A stretch of DNA of 64,000 nucleotides from CBFGTV01 sp965652145 (GCA_965652145.1 CBFGTV010000001.1:1-64000); one strand, 5' to 3'; counted from the stretch's first letter, positions 9,176-17,535 are shown. Notes: a model not told the origin generated them from the sequence alone. Made by a program: numbers and translations.

Positions 9176-9205
9176 ATTTTATGTGTCAAAATAAATATTG
9201 AATAG

Positions 9206-9282
9206 GTTTCCGTAGCTCAGAAGGATAGAGCGACTGCCTCCTAAGCAGTAGGCCGTGGGTTCGACTCCCGCCGGGAACACCA
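9206..9282 (+). tRNA. tRNA-Arg (anticodon CCT)
   Basis: A 77-nt cloverleaf with CCA encoded. Acceptor GTTTCCG pairs with CGGGAAC; the anticodon stem ACTGC/GCAGT encloses loop CTCCTAA with anticodon CCT at 9240-9242; the T-loop is GTTCGACTC. Reads AGG codons. Confidence 0.95.
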
Positions 9283-9299
9283 ATTAAATTAAGGCAAAA

Positions 9300-9330
9300 A
9301 GACTTGGACTTTTGTAGTTCAAGTCTTTTT
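9300..9330 (+). terminator. Rho-independent terminator after tRNA-Arg
   Basis: AGACTTGGA (9300-9308) pairs with TTCAAGTCT (9318-9326), then a T run; As flank the 5' side, so it may work both ways. Confidence 0.85.
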
Positions 9331-9462
9331 GCTTTATATTTTAATGGTATACTAAATATAGATTATCTTTAAAATGGGGCATAAACTTGTATAATTTGTA
9401 CAGTTTCTGCAAAGCAATGTAGTAAGAAATCTTTTATAATTCAAATGAAGGAGGTGTTGTCT

Positions 9463-10053
9463 TTGCAGAAGATTTTGTTTATAAATGCCTGTGTCCGTGG
9501 TTCAGAAATATCAAGAACCCATTGGCTGTGTCGTGAGTTTCTGAAGGAATACCAGGCCCTTAATCCTGACGTGGAAGTGATTACCCTTAATCTGGAGGAA
9601 GAAAATCTGAAACCTTATCATTCTGCTATGCTCGATCAAAGGAATCAGTTACTTAAAGAAAACAATAGGGACCATGAAATATTTCGTTATGCCCGTCAAT
9701 TTGCCGCTGCCGATAAAATAGTCATCGGCGCACCCTATTGGGATTTATCCTTTCCTGCCGTGTTAAAGGTATATATTGAACATGTGGCTGTTAGCGGAAT
9801 TACATTTTGTTATACAGAGGATGGCGAAAAAGGACTCTGCCGGGCAGATAAAATGATGTATATTACAACGGCAGGGGGCTATATCAATTCGGCTGATTTT
9901 GGGTATGAGTACTTTAAAGGATTATGTAGAATGTTTGGAATCAGGGGGCTTGAGGCAATTCGTGGAGAGGGCTTGGATATTGAGGGAGCATCTTTAGAAA
10001 ATATATTACAGGAAGCAAAGAAGGAAGCGATTAAAGCCGCTCGGTTATTTTAA
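9463..10053 (+). CDS. Flavodoxin-fold NAD(P)H oxidoreductase (AzoR/MdaB-like)
   Basis: Flavodoxin_2 family protein: N-terminal beta strand ILFINACVRG followed by the FMN-phosphate loop (GSEISRT), then GAPYWDLSFPAVLKVYIEHV, the conserved family segment near the flavin site, and TTAGGYI. Family members are FMN-dependent NADH:quinone or azo-compound reductases. TTG 9463 is chosen because AAGGAGGTG lies 8 bases upstream; the ATG at 9445 would place that site inside the gene. 196 aa, normal for the family. Stands alone with its own terminator. Confidence 0.8.
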   Translation: MQKILFINACVRGSEISRTHWLCREFLKEYQALNPDVEVITLNLEEENLKPYHSAMLDQRNQLLKENNRDHEIFRYARQFAAADKIVIGAPYWDLSFPAVLKVYIEHVAVSGITFCYTEDGEKGLCRADKMMYITTAGGYINSADFGYEYFKGLCRMFGIRGLEAIRGEGLDIEGASLENILQEAKKEAIKAARLF

Positions 10054-10066
10054 AAACAGCAAGAGC

Positions 10067-10100
10067 AAAAGCCCCTGGCTACGATTAAGCAGGGGCTTTT
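10067..10100. terminator. Bidirectional terminator between convergent genes
   Basis: AAAAGCCCCTG (10067-10077) pairs perfectly with CAGGGGCTTTT (10090-10100), so T tracts occur on both strands. Confidence 0.9.
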
Positions 10101-10119
10101 ACCTGGTAAATATATTAAT

Positions 10120-10947
10120 TTACAATGTAATATTTTTAAAGGCCTCTGCTTGCTGCTTGATTCCTACTTCAGTGGCAAAACGTTCAATACTGGAGGCTCC
10201 GAAGAAGCCCACTACGCCCTTGGTCCTTGATAATACATACTTTACATCCTCAGGTTCAGCAATGGGGCCGCCATGACAGATTACCATAATTTCGGGGTTA
10301 ATTTCTTTTCCGGCATCATGAATCTCCTGTATCCGTTTGACGCAGTCATCTAAAGACAGGGCAGTTTGAGCCCCAATGGTGCCCTTTGTGGTTAAGCCCA
10401 TATGGGCCACTAAAATATCTGCCCCTGCCTTGGCCATTTTAACAGCATCTTCTGTGCTAAATACATATGGAGTGGTCAACAACCCTTTAAGGTGGGCTTG
10501 CCTGATCATGTCCACCTCCAGGTCATAGCCCATACCGGTTTCCTCTAGGTTTAACCTGAAGACACCATCAATCAAGCCCACCGTCGGGAAGTTTTGGACT
10601 CCTACAAAGCCTGCATTTTTAATTTCGTCCAGATACACATCCATCAATCTAAAGGGGTCGGTTCCGCATACCCCTGCTAAGACAGGTGTATTTTTAACAA
10701 CAGGCAATACCTCCCGGCCCATTTCCATTACTATTTGGTTGGCATCACCATAGGGAAGCAGCCCAGCCAAGGAGCCACGACCTGCCATTCGATACCTGCC
10801 AGAATTATAGATAATAATTAAATCAACTCCGCCGGCCTCACCACTTTTGGCCGAAATTCCGGTTCCTGCTCCGGCACCGATAATCAGTTTCCCCTTTTCT
10901 ACCTGATTTTTTAAGTTTTTAAGTACTGTTTCCCGTGTTAATCTCAT
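10120..10947 (-). CDS. TIM-barrel protein of the phosphoenolpyruvate hydrolase-like family
   Basis: 275 aa, about the usual length of the 'PEP_hydrolase' TIM-barrel family (COG5564). Visible are the GAGAGTGISAK loop near residue 25, DLIIIYNSGR, VCGTDPFR, and a Gly-rich end (VGFFGASSIER). It is equivalent to the C-terminal half of plant Tm-1. Catalytic activity is not established as far as I know. ATG follows GGGAGG. It is 30 bp behind the Tm-1 N-terminal-like gene and surely co-transcribed with it. Confidence 0.75.
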   Translation of the reverse strand: MRLTRETVLKNLKNQVEKGKLIIGAGAGTGISAKSGEAGGVDLIIIYNSGRYRMAGRGSLAGLLPYGDANQIVMEMGREVLPVVKNTPVLAGVCGTDPFRLMDVYLDEIKNAGFVGVQNFPTVGLIDGVFRLNLEETGMGYDLEVDMIRQAHLKGLLTTPYVFSTEDAVKMAKAGADILVAHMGLTTKGTIGAQTALSLDDCVKRIQEIHDAGKEINPEIMVICHGGPIAEPEDVKYVLSRTKGVVGFFGASSIERFATEVGIKQQAEAFKNITL

Positions 10948-10977
10948 TTATTGAATCCTCCCGTTTCTATTCTAGAT

Positions 10978-12186
10978 TTATTTTTGCATCAGATTCATCA
11001 ACTTTTCTGCCGCAAAGGCAGCGAAGCTGCTGTCATTAATATCGGTATCCAGCTCAATCAATTCAACAACCTCCGGATCAATACTGCTTCTAAGGGCTTC
11101 AAATAGAGCCGCATCTTCTTCAGGCCCATAAAAAGCCTGTCCCTCTACATCAATGGCAGATACACCTTTCAAGGGCAGAAGTAGCACCGTTGGACCCTTG
11201 GCCCGGTTTAGCTTTTCAGCAATTATTTTACCCAAGGCTTTGCATTCCTCCACTGTTGTACGCATTAATGTGACCGTAGGGTTATGCTTATATAAATTTC
11301 TATTTTTGAATTTTTCGGGTACCGTCTCATAGGGCCCAAAATTGACCATGTCGAGGGCCCCCACCGAAACAACCTGGGGAATCCCCAATTTACCTGCTGC
11401 CTCCAGCCGATCCTTCCCGGCCGCCAGCACACCACCCACCAGCTCGTCGCACCACTCTGTTGTGGTTAAATCCAAAACACCGTTAATAAAGCCCGATTCT
11501 ATCAAGCTTTCCATACTTTTTCCGCCGGTTCCTGTGGCATGGAAAACAACCACCTCGTAGCCTGCCTTTTCCAATACTGCCTGGGCCTGGGTAACACAGG
11601 GAGTAGTCACACCAAACATGGTGGCAGCAATAATCGGTTTTTTATCGGGCGGCCGCTTAACCTCATTGGTCACCATACCTACAATTGCATGGGCGGCGTT
11701 GGAAAGTACCGCCGAGGAAATGGAGTTAATGCCTGAAACATCAACAACAGAATGCATCATTGTTAAATCAGAAACACCGACATAGGGCCTTGTATCACCT
11801 GAGGCCATGGTTGAGACCAAGAGCTTGGGCAGCCCTACCGGTAATGATCGCATAAAGGCTGCGGCCAGAGATGATCCCCCCGACCCCCCAATACTAATGA
11901 CGCCGTCAAAGCTGTTTTTTTCAAAAAGCTGTTTTCCAATGACGGAGGCCCCCTTTGACATGACCTCCATAGCGTAGCTTCGATCATTCTTCTCAATCAA
12001 TTCTGTAATGTCTGAACCAGCCGCCTTAACCACCTCAGCGTTAGTAATGTCTGGGTTAAAAAATGGAGCCTTCACCCCTACATCAATTACTAGCGTGTTA
12101 AGGTTCTTTGATTCAATTATTTGCTTAATAAATTGAAGCTCAGGCCCCTTTGTGTCTAGTGTACCAACAATTGCAACTTTCTTCAT
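10978..12186 (-). CDS. Tm-1-like ATP-binding domain protein (UPF0261)
   Basis: 402 aa, full length for UPF0261/COG5441. N-terminal Rossmann-like VAIVGTLDTKGPE, a Gly-rich nucleotide loop (GVISIGGSGGSSLAAAF, about residue 95), and a C-terminal HNPTVTLMRTT segment. The family matches the ATP-binding N-terminal half of tomato Tm-1, which inhibits tobamovirus replication; the bacterial role is unknown. ATG follows GAAGGAGGG. First gene of a two-gene minus-strand operon. Confidence 0.8.
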   Translation of the reverse strand: MKKVAIVGTLDTKGPELQFIKQIIESKNLNTLVIDVGVKAPFFNPDITNAEVVKAAGSDITELIEKNDRSYAMEVMSKGASVIGKQLFEKNSFDGVISIGGSGGSSLAAAFMRSLPVGLPKLLVSTMASGDTRPYVGVSDLTMMHSVVDVSGINSISSAVLSNAAHAIVGMVTNEVKRPPDKKPIIAATMFGVTTPCVTQAQAVLEKAGYEVVVFHATGTGGKSMESLIESGFINGVLDLTTTEWCDELVGGVLAAGKDRLEAAGKLGIPQVVSVGALDMVNFGPYETVPEKFKNRNLYKHNPTVTLMRTTVEECKALGKIIAEKLNRAKGPTVLLLPLKGVSAIDVEGQAFYGPEEDAALFEALRSSIDPEVVELIELDTDINDSSFAAFAAEKLMNLMQK

Positions 12187-12514
12187 AAAAACCCTCCTTC
12201 ATATTATGTATATTATATAATTTAGTTCAGCAAAAACGGAAAAGGTATGCCTATTTAAATATATTCTACAAAATATCATGCCACAAACAGTAAGAAATTA
12301 CCCCTAAAAAACATACAATAAGAGGGTTTAAAGCCGATGGAATAAAATTTTCAATGTTGCTAACACTATTGTAGCATGAAATGAGTCCCTTCAGTAGGAC
12401 TTCTCTATTAGTACCACTAGCAAGGTCAAAAATTTAATAGTTAAATTAAGAATAACGAGAAGCAAATAATTGGTACTTGAACCATTTAGTAGCCTCAAAG
12501 ATAATATATTTTAG

Positions 12515-12543
12515 TTGTCTAACTGAACAATTTATGCTATAAT
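12515..12543 (+). promoter_or_regulatory. Predicted sigma-A promoter of tadA/tRNA-Ser/SRP RNA
   Basis: TTGTCT (12515-12520), a 17-bp spacer, TATAAT (12538-12543) with TG just upstream (extended -10). I see nothing else recognisable in the rest of the 12187-12591 gap, which is AT-rich. Confidence 0.75.
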
Positions 12544-12591
12544 CGAACTTGGCTATTAATTCGATTTCTATCATGGGAGGGGTAATACCCA

Positions 12592-13041
12592 TTGAATCTG
12601 GAATATATGAGGCTAGCCCTGAAGGAAGCCCAAAAAGCCTTTGAAAAAAAAGAGGTTCCCATTGGTGCTGTAATTGTGAGGAATGATCAGGTCATTGGGG
12701 TTGGTCATAATCTAAGGGAAACCTCGAAAAATTCCTTGGCCCATGCAGAAATCATTGCAATTCAAGAGGCTTGTAAAAATCTAGGGGGATGGAGGTTGAC
12801 AGATTCCACCCTGTATGTTACAATAGAACCCTGTCCTATGTGTGCAGGGGCCATTTTACAAAGTAGGATTGACCGGGTAGTAATCGGTGCAATGGATCCA
12901 AAGGCCGGTGCCTGTGGTTCTGTGGTGAATTTGCTTAATGAGCCTCGATTCAATCATCAAACAGAAATCATTACTGGTGTAATGGAAGAAGAGTGCAGTG
13001 AAATAATGAAGGCTTTTTTCAAGACATTGAGGCAAAAATAA
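12592..13041 (+). CDS. tadA: tRNA-specific adenosine deaminase TadA
   Basis: Cytidine/deoxycytidylate deaminase fold, 149 aa. Zinc and catalytic motifs HAE (near residue 52) and PCPMCAGA (near 81). Converts A34 to inosine in the tRNA-Arg(ACG) wobble position. TTG 12592 follows GGGAGGGG. Next to tRNA-Ser and SRP RNA, an order common in Firmicutes, where dnaX often follows; dnaX is absent here. Confidence 0.93.
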   Translation: MNLEYMRLALKEAQKAFEKKEVPIGAVIVRNDQVIGVGHNLRETSKNSLAHAEIIAIQEACKNLGGWRLTDSTLYVTIEPCPMCAGAILQSRIDRVVIGAMDPKAGACGSVVNLLNEPRFNHQTEIITGVMEEECSEIMKAFFKTLRQK

Positions 13042-13049
13042 ATCATTAT

Positions 13050-13138
13050 GGAGAGGTGTCCGAGTTGGCTAAGGGGCACGCCTGGAAAGCGTGTAAGGCC
13101 GAAAGGCCCCGCGGGTTCGAGTCCCGCTCTCTCCGCCA
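13050..13138 (+). tRNA. tRNA-Ser (anticodon GGA)
   Basis: An 89-nt class II tRNA with a long variable arm (GGCCGAAAGGCC) and encoded CCA. Acceptor GGAGAGG pairs with TCTCTCC; the anticodon loop CTGGAAA carries GGA. Reads UCC/UCU, matching the serS T-box specifier. Confidence 0.96.
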
Positions 13139-13154
13139 TTAAAAAGTTTAATAG

Positions 13155-13427
13155 TTTGCTGTGCTAGACGGGGAGGTAGCGGTGCCCTGTAACCTGCAAT
13201 CCGCTATAGCAGGGTTTAATCCCTCACCTAGGTTTGTTGTATGTAGGGCCGGCTGAAGTAAGTGGTGATGAAAATTGGGTCCTACGCAACGGGAGCTTAC
13301 GAACCCCGCCAGGTCCGGAAGGAAGCAACGGTAAGTGATCACTTTCGTGTGCCGTAGGGTGGCCTAATTAGAGCTAACTGCTTGAGTATCGCCTATGGCA
13401 ACCTGTCGAAGTGAGGTGCACAGCATT
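13155..13427 (+). ncRNA. ffs: Signal recognition particle RNA, large Gram-positive type
   Basis: About 270 nt. It carries the apical S-domain signature CAGGTCCGGAAGGAAGCAAC (from about 13309) and the Alu-domain 5' part GGGGAGGTAGCGGTGCCCTG typical of Bacillus/Clostridium scRNA. The ends pair: TGCTGTGC at 13157-13164 with GCACAGCA at 13418-13425. It forms SRP with Ffh. Confidence 0.95.
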
Positions 13428-13444
13428 ACATAATATAAAAAATT

Positions 13445-13470
13445 AAGCATGGATAACCTCCATGCTTTTT
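13445..13470 (+). terminator. Rho-independent terminator of SRP RNA
   Basis: AAGCATGGA (13445-13453) pairs with TCCATGCTT (13459-13467), then a T run. Confidence 0.9.
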
Positions 13471-13550
13471 TATTATCTATAGAAAAGTTCTTGTTTATAA
13501 GAACTAAATTAAAGAGAATTTATCCTAACAAAAGTGTAATCTAATAGCAT

Positions 13551-13584
13551 AAAGCCACGAACAGCACATGGCCTTCGTGGCTTT
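13551..13584. terminator. Stem-loop terminator downstream of the DUF4097 gene
   Basis: AAAGCCACGAA (13551-13561) pairs perfectly with TTCGTGGCTTT (13574-13584). It lies just after the minus-strand stop codon. Confidence 0.75.
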
Positions 13585-13598
13585 ATTTTAGGGGTCTA

Positions 13599-14828
13599 TT
13601 AAAAAAGAACGATATTGGCATTAGTAGTATAGGCCTTAAGCTGAAGTGGCTCATTGAGCGTATCCTCGTGCTTATAAAGGGCTATTACCTTAGCTGTAGA
13701 ATGGCTTTTAATATTTTCGCTGTATTCCACCGATGAGGGAAGCTCAATTTTTCCATTACTGGTCAATAGATCAAAATTAACTTGTCGTGGCGGCAATGGG
13801 TCAGAAATATAAATTCCGCCATTTGAGGTTTTCATTTTAAATGAATTTAAGGTTTTATAATTTAAATGTTCGGCAGTAATTTTGGCATTTGAAGAAAGAA
13901 GATCTATTTGGGTAGCCTCTACATTTGATAAAGTAATTTTGCCATTTTTAGTGGCCGCCCAAAGCTTATTTCCTACAATTCCATCAAGCACAATTTTACC
14001 GTTAACACTGGTGCATCCAATCTCCTCCGACGACTTGACACTATGCAGCTGAATGGAGCTATTTTTAGTACGGCATGAAAGCCTTTCGCATTGAAGCCGC
14101 TCAATGATAATCGATGAATTGACCGTTTCTGCAGTTATTGTCTTATAGGCTCGGTTTGGTAAATTGACTTGAAGCTGAAGGCCTAGCTTTTCTAAATTTT
14201 TATAAGCAAAGGCCAGGGAGCCTTCCGATTCTTTAACCTCCAGAATGGGATGGGCAGATTCATAACTTTCAGCGTCGGCCTTAATAAAGGCTTTTACCTG
14301 AATTTGGTTCCGATCCCACTGATTAATGGTGATCTTTCCATTGATCGCTTTAAAAATAAGCGATAGATCCCTTATATCTGAAATGTCCCGCTCAATGGTT
14401 TCTTCATAGGATCGGTGCCGATTGCCGGGGTCCCAATAGAAACCTTTGAAGTTTCCATTTTCTACGAGATTACCGATTACCCCCACCAGCTTTTCAGCAA
14501 AGTCCACAGATTTATCAGCAATTTCATTCCCTAAATCGCTCATTCGCTTACCTAGATTTTCACCAAAGCCCTCAAATTTATTTTCCAGCTCAGATCCAAG
14601 GCTTTCCACTTTTTTTCCCAGATTCTCAAGTTTACGTTCAAGGTTTTCATCCTCATCCTTAATAAAGTCTCTAAAGGAGAAATCATCCCTTTCATGACGA
14701 TGGTGGGTATCCTTGGTAAATTGTTCATATTCCTCCTCACCAAGGGCATTTAGCAGCATTTCTGCTTCCTTTTCAGTAATTTTTCCTTCTTCTAACAGCT
14801 TTAAAATCATTAACCTTTCTTCACTCAT
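13599..14828 (-). CDS. DUF4097 beta-strand repeat protein with SHOCT-like N-terminus
   Basis: 409 aa. Residues 1-35 are a SHOCT-like module (LLEEGKITEKEAEMLLNAL); 50-115 form a charged amphipathic coiled coil; 150-409 are a beta-rich DUF4097 region with recurring N-GKI/N-SxI strands (NGKITI, NSSIII, NGKIVL). The layout resembles YvlB/LiaX-type envelope-stress proteins. No signal peptide is seen. Follows the DUF2089 regulator by 27 bp and is probably controlled by it. Confidence 0.75.
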   Translation of the reverse strand: MSEERLMILKLLEEGKITEKEAEMLLNALGEEEYEQFTKDTHHRHERDDFSFRDFIKDEDENLERKLENLGKKVESLGSELENKFEGFGENLGKRMSDLGNEIADKSVDFAEKLVGVIGNLVENGNFKGFYWDPGNRHRSYEETIERDISDIRDLSLIFKAINGKITINQWDRNQIQVKAFIKADAESYESAHPILEVKESEGSLAFAYKNLEKLGLQLQVNLPNRAYKTITAETVNSSIIIERLQCERLSCRTKNSSIQLHSVKSSEEIGCTSVNGKIVLDGIVGNKLWAATKNGKITLSNVEATQIDLLSSNAKITAEHLNYKTLNSFKMKTSNGGIYISDPLPPRQVNFDLLTSNGKIELPSSVEYSENIKSHSTAKVIALYKHEDTLNEPLQLKAYTTNANIVLF

Positions 14829-14855
14829 AATAACACTCCCTTCCCTTAACAGTAA

Positions 14856-15218
14856 TTATTCCTTTAATAAATTAGCAGCCTCTTCAGCGGTGATTTCACC
14901 TTGGCTTAGCTTTTCCAGTATCTCCTTTTTATTCACCTTTACCACAGGAGCAGATCGATGGCCCAGGGCTTGAATTACATTTTCCAGCTTGCTTCTAACG
15001 GTGGGGTAAGAAATTCCCAGCTCCTTTTCTATTTCTTTAATATTTCCTCGATTTTTAAGGAATACATCTATAAAATCCCTATGCTCCTGGGTGAGCTTTG
15101 AAAACTTGCATAATTCAAACTCCCCCTCGATGGTTGTATTACAATGGGCACAGTGAAGTCTTGTGACAGTCATATCGTGATTACAAATAGGACATTTTCC
15201 TAAAACCTCTTTTCTCAT
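14856..15218 (-). CDS. DUF2089 family regulator (zinc ribbon + HTH + SHOCT-like tail)
   Basis: 120 aa. An N-terminal CPIC...CAHC zinc ribbon (C10/C13 and C28/C31), then a helix-turn-helix (about 55-85, NIKEIEKELGISYPTVRSKL), then a tail EKLSQGEITAEEAANLLKE with the same pattern as the N-terminus of the downstream DUF4097 protein. It likely regulates its own operon. ATG follows AAGGAG. The upstream gap to yedF (15219-15435) is extremely A/T-rich. Confidence 0.75.
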   Translation of the reverse strand: MRKEVLGKCPICNHDMTVTRLHCAHCNTTIEGEFELCKFSKLTQEHRDFIDVFLKNRGNIKEIEKELGISYPTVRSKLENVIQALGHRSAPVVKVNKKEILEKLSQGEITAEEAANLLKE

Positions 15219-15435
15219 TTTTCATCGCTCCTTATTGTATGGATAATATTAACATCCATTCATCTATAGGTTAATAATATAGTGAAATATAAAATATGTC
15301 AATATAAAAGTTAAAAAAACAAAAAAATAATAATAAAAAAATAAAAATAATTAATTTAAAAATTAATTAAGCTATGTATTTATTTTAATGATAGCAGGTG
15401 CTTCCATAAAAATAATTGATAATGGGTACAATACA

Positions 15436-15464
15436 TTGAAGAATCCCGCTGGGATTGGTATACT
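15436..15464 (+). promoter_or_regulatory. Promoter of yedF with a palindrome in its spacer
   Basis: TTGAAG (15436-15441), a 17-bp spacer, TATACT (15459-15464). The spacer contains the perfect inverted repeat AATCCC-GCT-GGGATT (15442-15456), a likely repressor site. The -10 abuts an in-frame ATG at 15465, so translation must start later, at 15501. Confidence 0.6.
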
Positions 15465-15500
15465 ATGGATATAAATAAATCAAGGGCTGGAGGGAAATAC

Positions 15501-16103
15501 ATGAATAGGCAGGTGGATGCCAGGGGAATGACCGATCCCCTACCGGTAATCTATACAAAGAAAGCGTTGGCCTCTATTGATCAAGGTGTGGTCACCACAA
15601 TTGTAGATAATAGGAAGGATCTGGAGAAAATATCAAGGTTGGCCGACCACTTGACCCTTAAGGTAGATGTACAGGAAAATCAGGGCTCCTATTATATTAA
15701 TATTTATAAGGAACACTCGATGGCTGAGCTAGAAGGAATGGATATCGAAGCGGATGACAGCCCGAAAAAGGATTTGGTTATTGTCGTTAGCGGCGACTGC
15801 CTTGGAGATGGTAGCCGGGAGCTGGGGAAAATGTTGATGAAGGGCTACCTCTATGCCCTGACTGAAACCCTCCCCTATCCCAAAACCCTTATTTTTCTTA
15901 ATAGTGGTGTAAATTTAACCGTTGAGGGCTCCGATTCCATTCCGCAGCTTAGGATGCTGGAGGCCAATGGGGTTGAAATACTATCCTGCGGTGCCTGTTT
16001 AGACTATTATAAATTAAAGGACAAGCTGGTGGTGGGAGGAGTAGGTAATATGTATACCATCGTTGAAAAAATGAATCATGCAAAAAATACAATTAAATTG
16101 TAA
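15501..16103 (+). CDS. yedF: YedF-like sulfurtransferase (TusA-like + DsrE-like)
   Basis: 200 aa. An N-terminal TusA-like domain (DARGMTDPLPVIYTKKAL) is followed by a DsrE-like domain (about 95-200) with SCGACLDYY and VGGVGNMYTI. YedF proteins are tied to sulfur or selenium transfer. Oddly, the TusA cysteine of the CPxPV motif is Asp here, so that half cannot carry persulfide; the CGAC cysteines of the second half remain. ATG 15501 follows GGAGGG 5 bases away and lies downstream of the promoter; the earlier in-frame ATG at 15465 overlaps it. First gene of the run leading to mscS. Confidence 0.8.
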   Translation: MNRQVDARGMTDPLPVIYTKKALASIDQGVVTTIVDNRKDLEKISRLADHLTLKVDVQENQGSYYINIYKEHSMAELEGMDIEADDSPKKDLVIVVSGDCLGDGSRELGKMLMKGYLYALTETLPYPKTLIFLNSGVNLTVEGSDSIPQLRMLEANGVEILSCGACLDYYKLKDKLVVGGVGNMYTIVEKMNHAKNTIKL

Positions 16104-16115
16104 TGGAGACAAAAA

Positions 16116-16382
16116 ATGAGCGATAGTCGTTTTTATGTAATGGTATTCGAATCTACGCATTTTGCCCTGACTGCAGAAAAAGAGCTTAACAAGATGGGGT
16201 ATTCCTTTACGATTATGCCTACCCCCAGGGAAATTACAGCCAGCTGTGGCCTGTCTATTGGTTTTGATGAAAAGCTTTTGACGGAAGTGAAAGGATTGGC
16301 AGCAGAAGGAAAAATTAATACGAAGGGCATTTTTGAATTAATCAGGCATAATGGAGTAAGAGAGGCCAGGCCCGTAGACTGA
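16116..16382 (+). CDS. DUF3343 protein, putative Se/S carrier-like
   Basis: 88 aa, full family length. Contains the single conserved cysteine in ASCGLSIGF (about residue 48). DUF3343 proteins accompany yedF and are suggested Se/S carriers; direct proof is lacking. Only 12 bp after yedF and 26 bp before mscS, so one transcription unit. Confidence 0.75.
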   Translation: MSDSRFYVMVFESTHFALTAEKELNKMGYSFTIMPTPREITASCGLSIGFDEKLLTEVKGLAAEGKINTKGIFELIRHNGVREARPVD

Positions 16383-16408
16383 TTAGAAATAATAAAGGGG
16401 ATGATGTT

Positions 16409-17275
16409 TTGTTTATAGATTCAATCAAGCAAATGTTCAATGAAACCATGGATTTTATCAAAAATCCTGAACAGCTGACCTTGGTTTTAGGAAAAGTAAT
16501 TAATGTGATTGTCGTACTTTGTATCGCCCGGATTGGAATAAAGTTGTTACATTCCATTGTTAATCGGTTCTTTGAATCCCAGAAAAAAGCAAAATTTAAA
16601 ATGGATATTCCAAGGCTAGAGACCTTGAAGGGGCTGATCAACAGCATAATAAAATATCTAATTTATTTTATTGCCTTTACAACCATTATGAAGTCCTTTG
16701 GTACTGATGTAACTGCCCTGATTACCGCAGCAGGTATTGGGGGACTGGCCTTTGGCTTTGGTGCCCAGAACCTGGTAAGGGATATTATTACAGGCTTTTT
16801 TATTTTATTTGAAGACCAATTTGGCGTAGGAAGCTATGTAGAAATCGACGGGGTTGATGGAATTGTCGAAGAAATGGCCCTTCGAGTGACCAAGATCAGG
16901 GGATTTAATGGCAATTTATACATTATTCCCAACGGAGAAATTAAAAAGGTAACCAACCGTAGCAATGGTAATATGAGGGCCCTGGTGGAAATGTCAATAA
17001 CCTACGAGGAAGATATAGACCATGCCATTGAGGTATTGAAGCAGACTTCGGAAAGGCTTAAGAATGAGAATGATGCCATTGTAGAAGGACCCACTGTCCT
17101 GGGGGTGACCAGGCTGGATGCGTCAGAGGTGGTGATTTCAGTAGTGGCAAAATCAATTGCCATGGAACAGTGGGCTGTGGAACGGCAAATGCGTAAAGCC
17201 TTTAAGGAAGCCTTTGATAAGGCTGGAATCGAAATACCCTACCCACGAAGGGTTATCATCCATAAAGAGTCCTAA
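16409..17275 (+). CDS. mscS: Small-conductance mechanosensitive channel (MscS family)
   Basis: 288 aa. Three N-terminal membrane segments, with the pore helix GIGGLAFGFGAQNLVRDIITG near residues 110-130, followed by the MscS beta domain (YVEIDGVDGIVEEM, IPNGEIKKVTNR). A stretch-activated channel that protects against hypo-osmotic shock. TTG 16409 follows AAAGGGG with 8 bases between. Confidence 0.9.
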   Translation: MFIDSIKQMFNETMDFIKNPEQLTLVLGKVINVIVVLCIARIGIKLLHSIVNRFFESQKKAKFKMDIPRLETLKGLINSIIKYLIYFIAFTTIMKSFGTDVTALITAAGIGGLAFGFGAQNLVRDIITGFFILFEDQFGVGSYVEIDGVDGIVEEMALRVTKIRGFNGNLYIIPNGEIKKVTNRSNGNMRALVEMSITYEEDIDHAIEVLKQTSERLKNENDAIVEGPTVLGVTRLDASEVVISVVAKSIAMEQWAVERQMRKAFKEAFDKAGIEIPYPRRVIIHKES

Positions 17276-17280
17276 AACCT

Positions 17281-17535
17281 ATGAATATTCATGAAAGGCA
17301 GGTGAAGGGTCAGGAACGATTACTGACCAAGCATATGGCAGTTAAGATAGAGGTTGGAGACGTGGTTGAGCTAAGGAAACAGCATCCCTGTGGTAATCAT
17401 CACTTTGAAGTGATGAGAACCGGGGCGGATTTTAGAATCAAATGCATAAAATGTGAAAAGCAAATATGGCTTGCCAGAACAGAATTGGAAAGAAGGCTGA
17501 AAAAGTTAATTCCTAAGGAAACTGTTGAAAAATAA
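17281..17535 (+). CDS. DUF951 family protein
   Basis: 84 aa from ATG 17281. The DUF951 core runs from ATG 17335 (MAVKIEVGDVVELRKQHPCG) with four Cys: HPCG and IKCIKCEKQ plausibly bind a metal. Homologues are about 65 aa, so 17335 may be the real start; neither site has a strong ribosome sequence, and 17281 could be translated by coupling to mscS, whose stop is 5 bp away. A cytosolic protein usually found between mscS and rpsF; function unknown. Confidence 0.75.
   Translation: MNIHERQVKGQERLLTKHMAVKIEVGDVVELRKQHPCGNHHFEVMRTGADFRIKCIKCEKQIWLARTELERRLKKLIPKETVEK

Noticed and set aside
12957..13342. Minus-strand ORFs over tRNA-Ser and SRP RNA
   Set aside because: They are shadows of structured RNA genes (the well-known 'AERAGLEPA'-type artefact over tRNAs).
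15300..15370. A/T-only tract as a replication origin or UP element
   Set aside because: No DnaA boxes or iterons; it is just low-complexity intergenic sequence between divergent genes.
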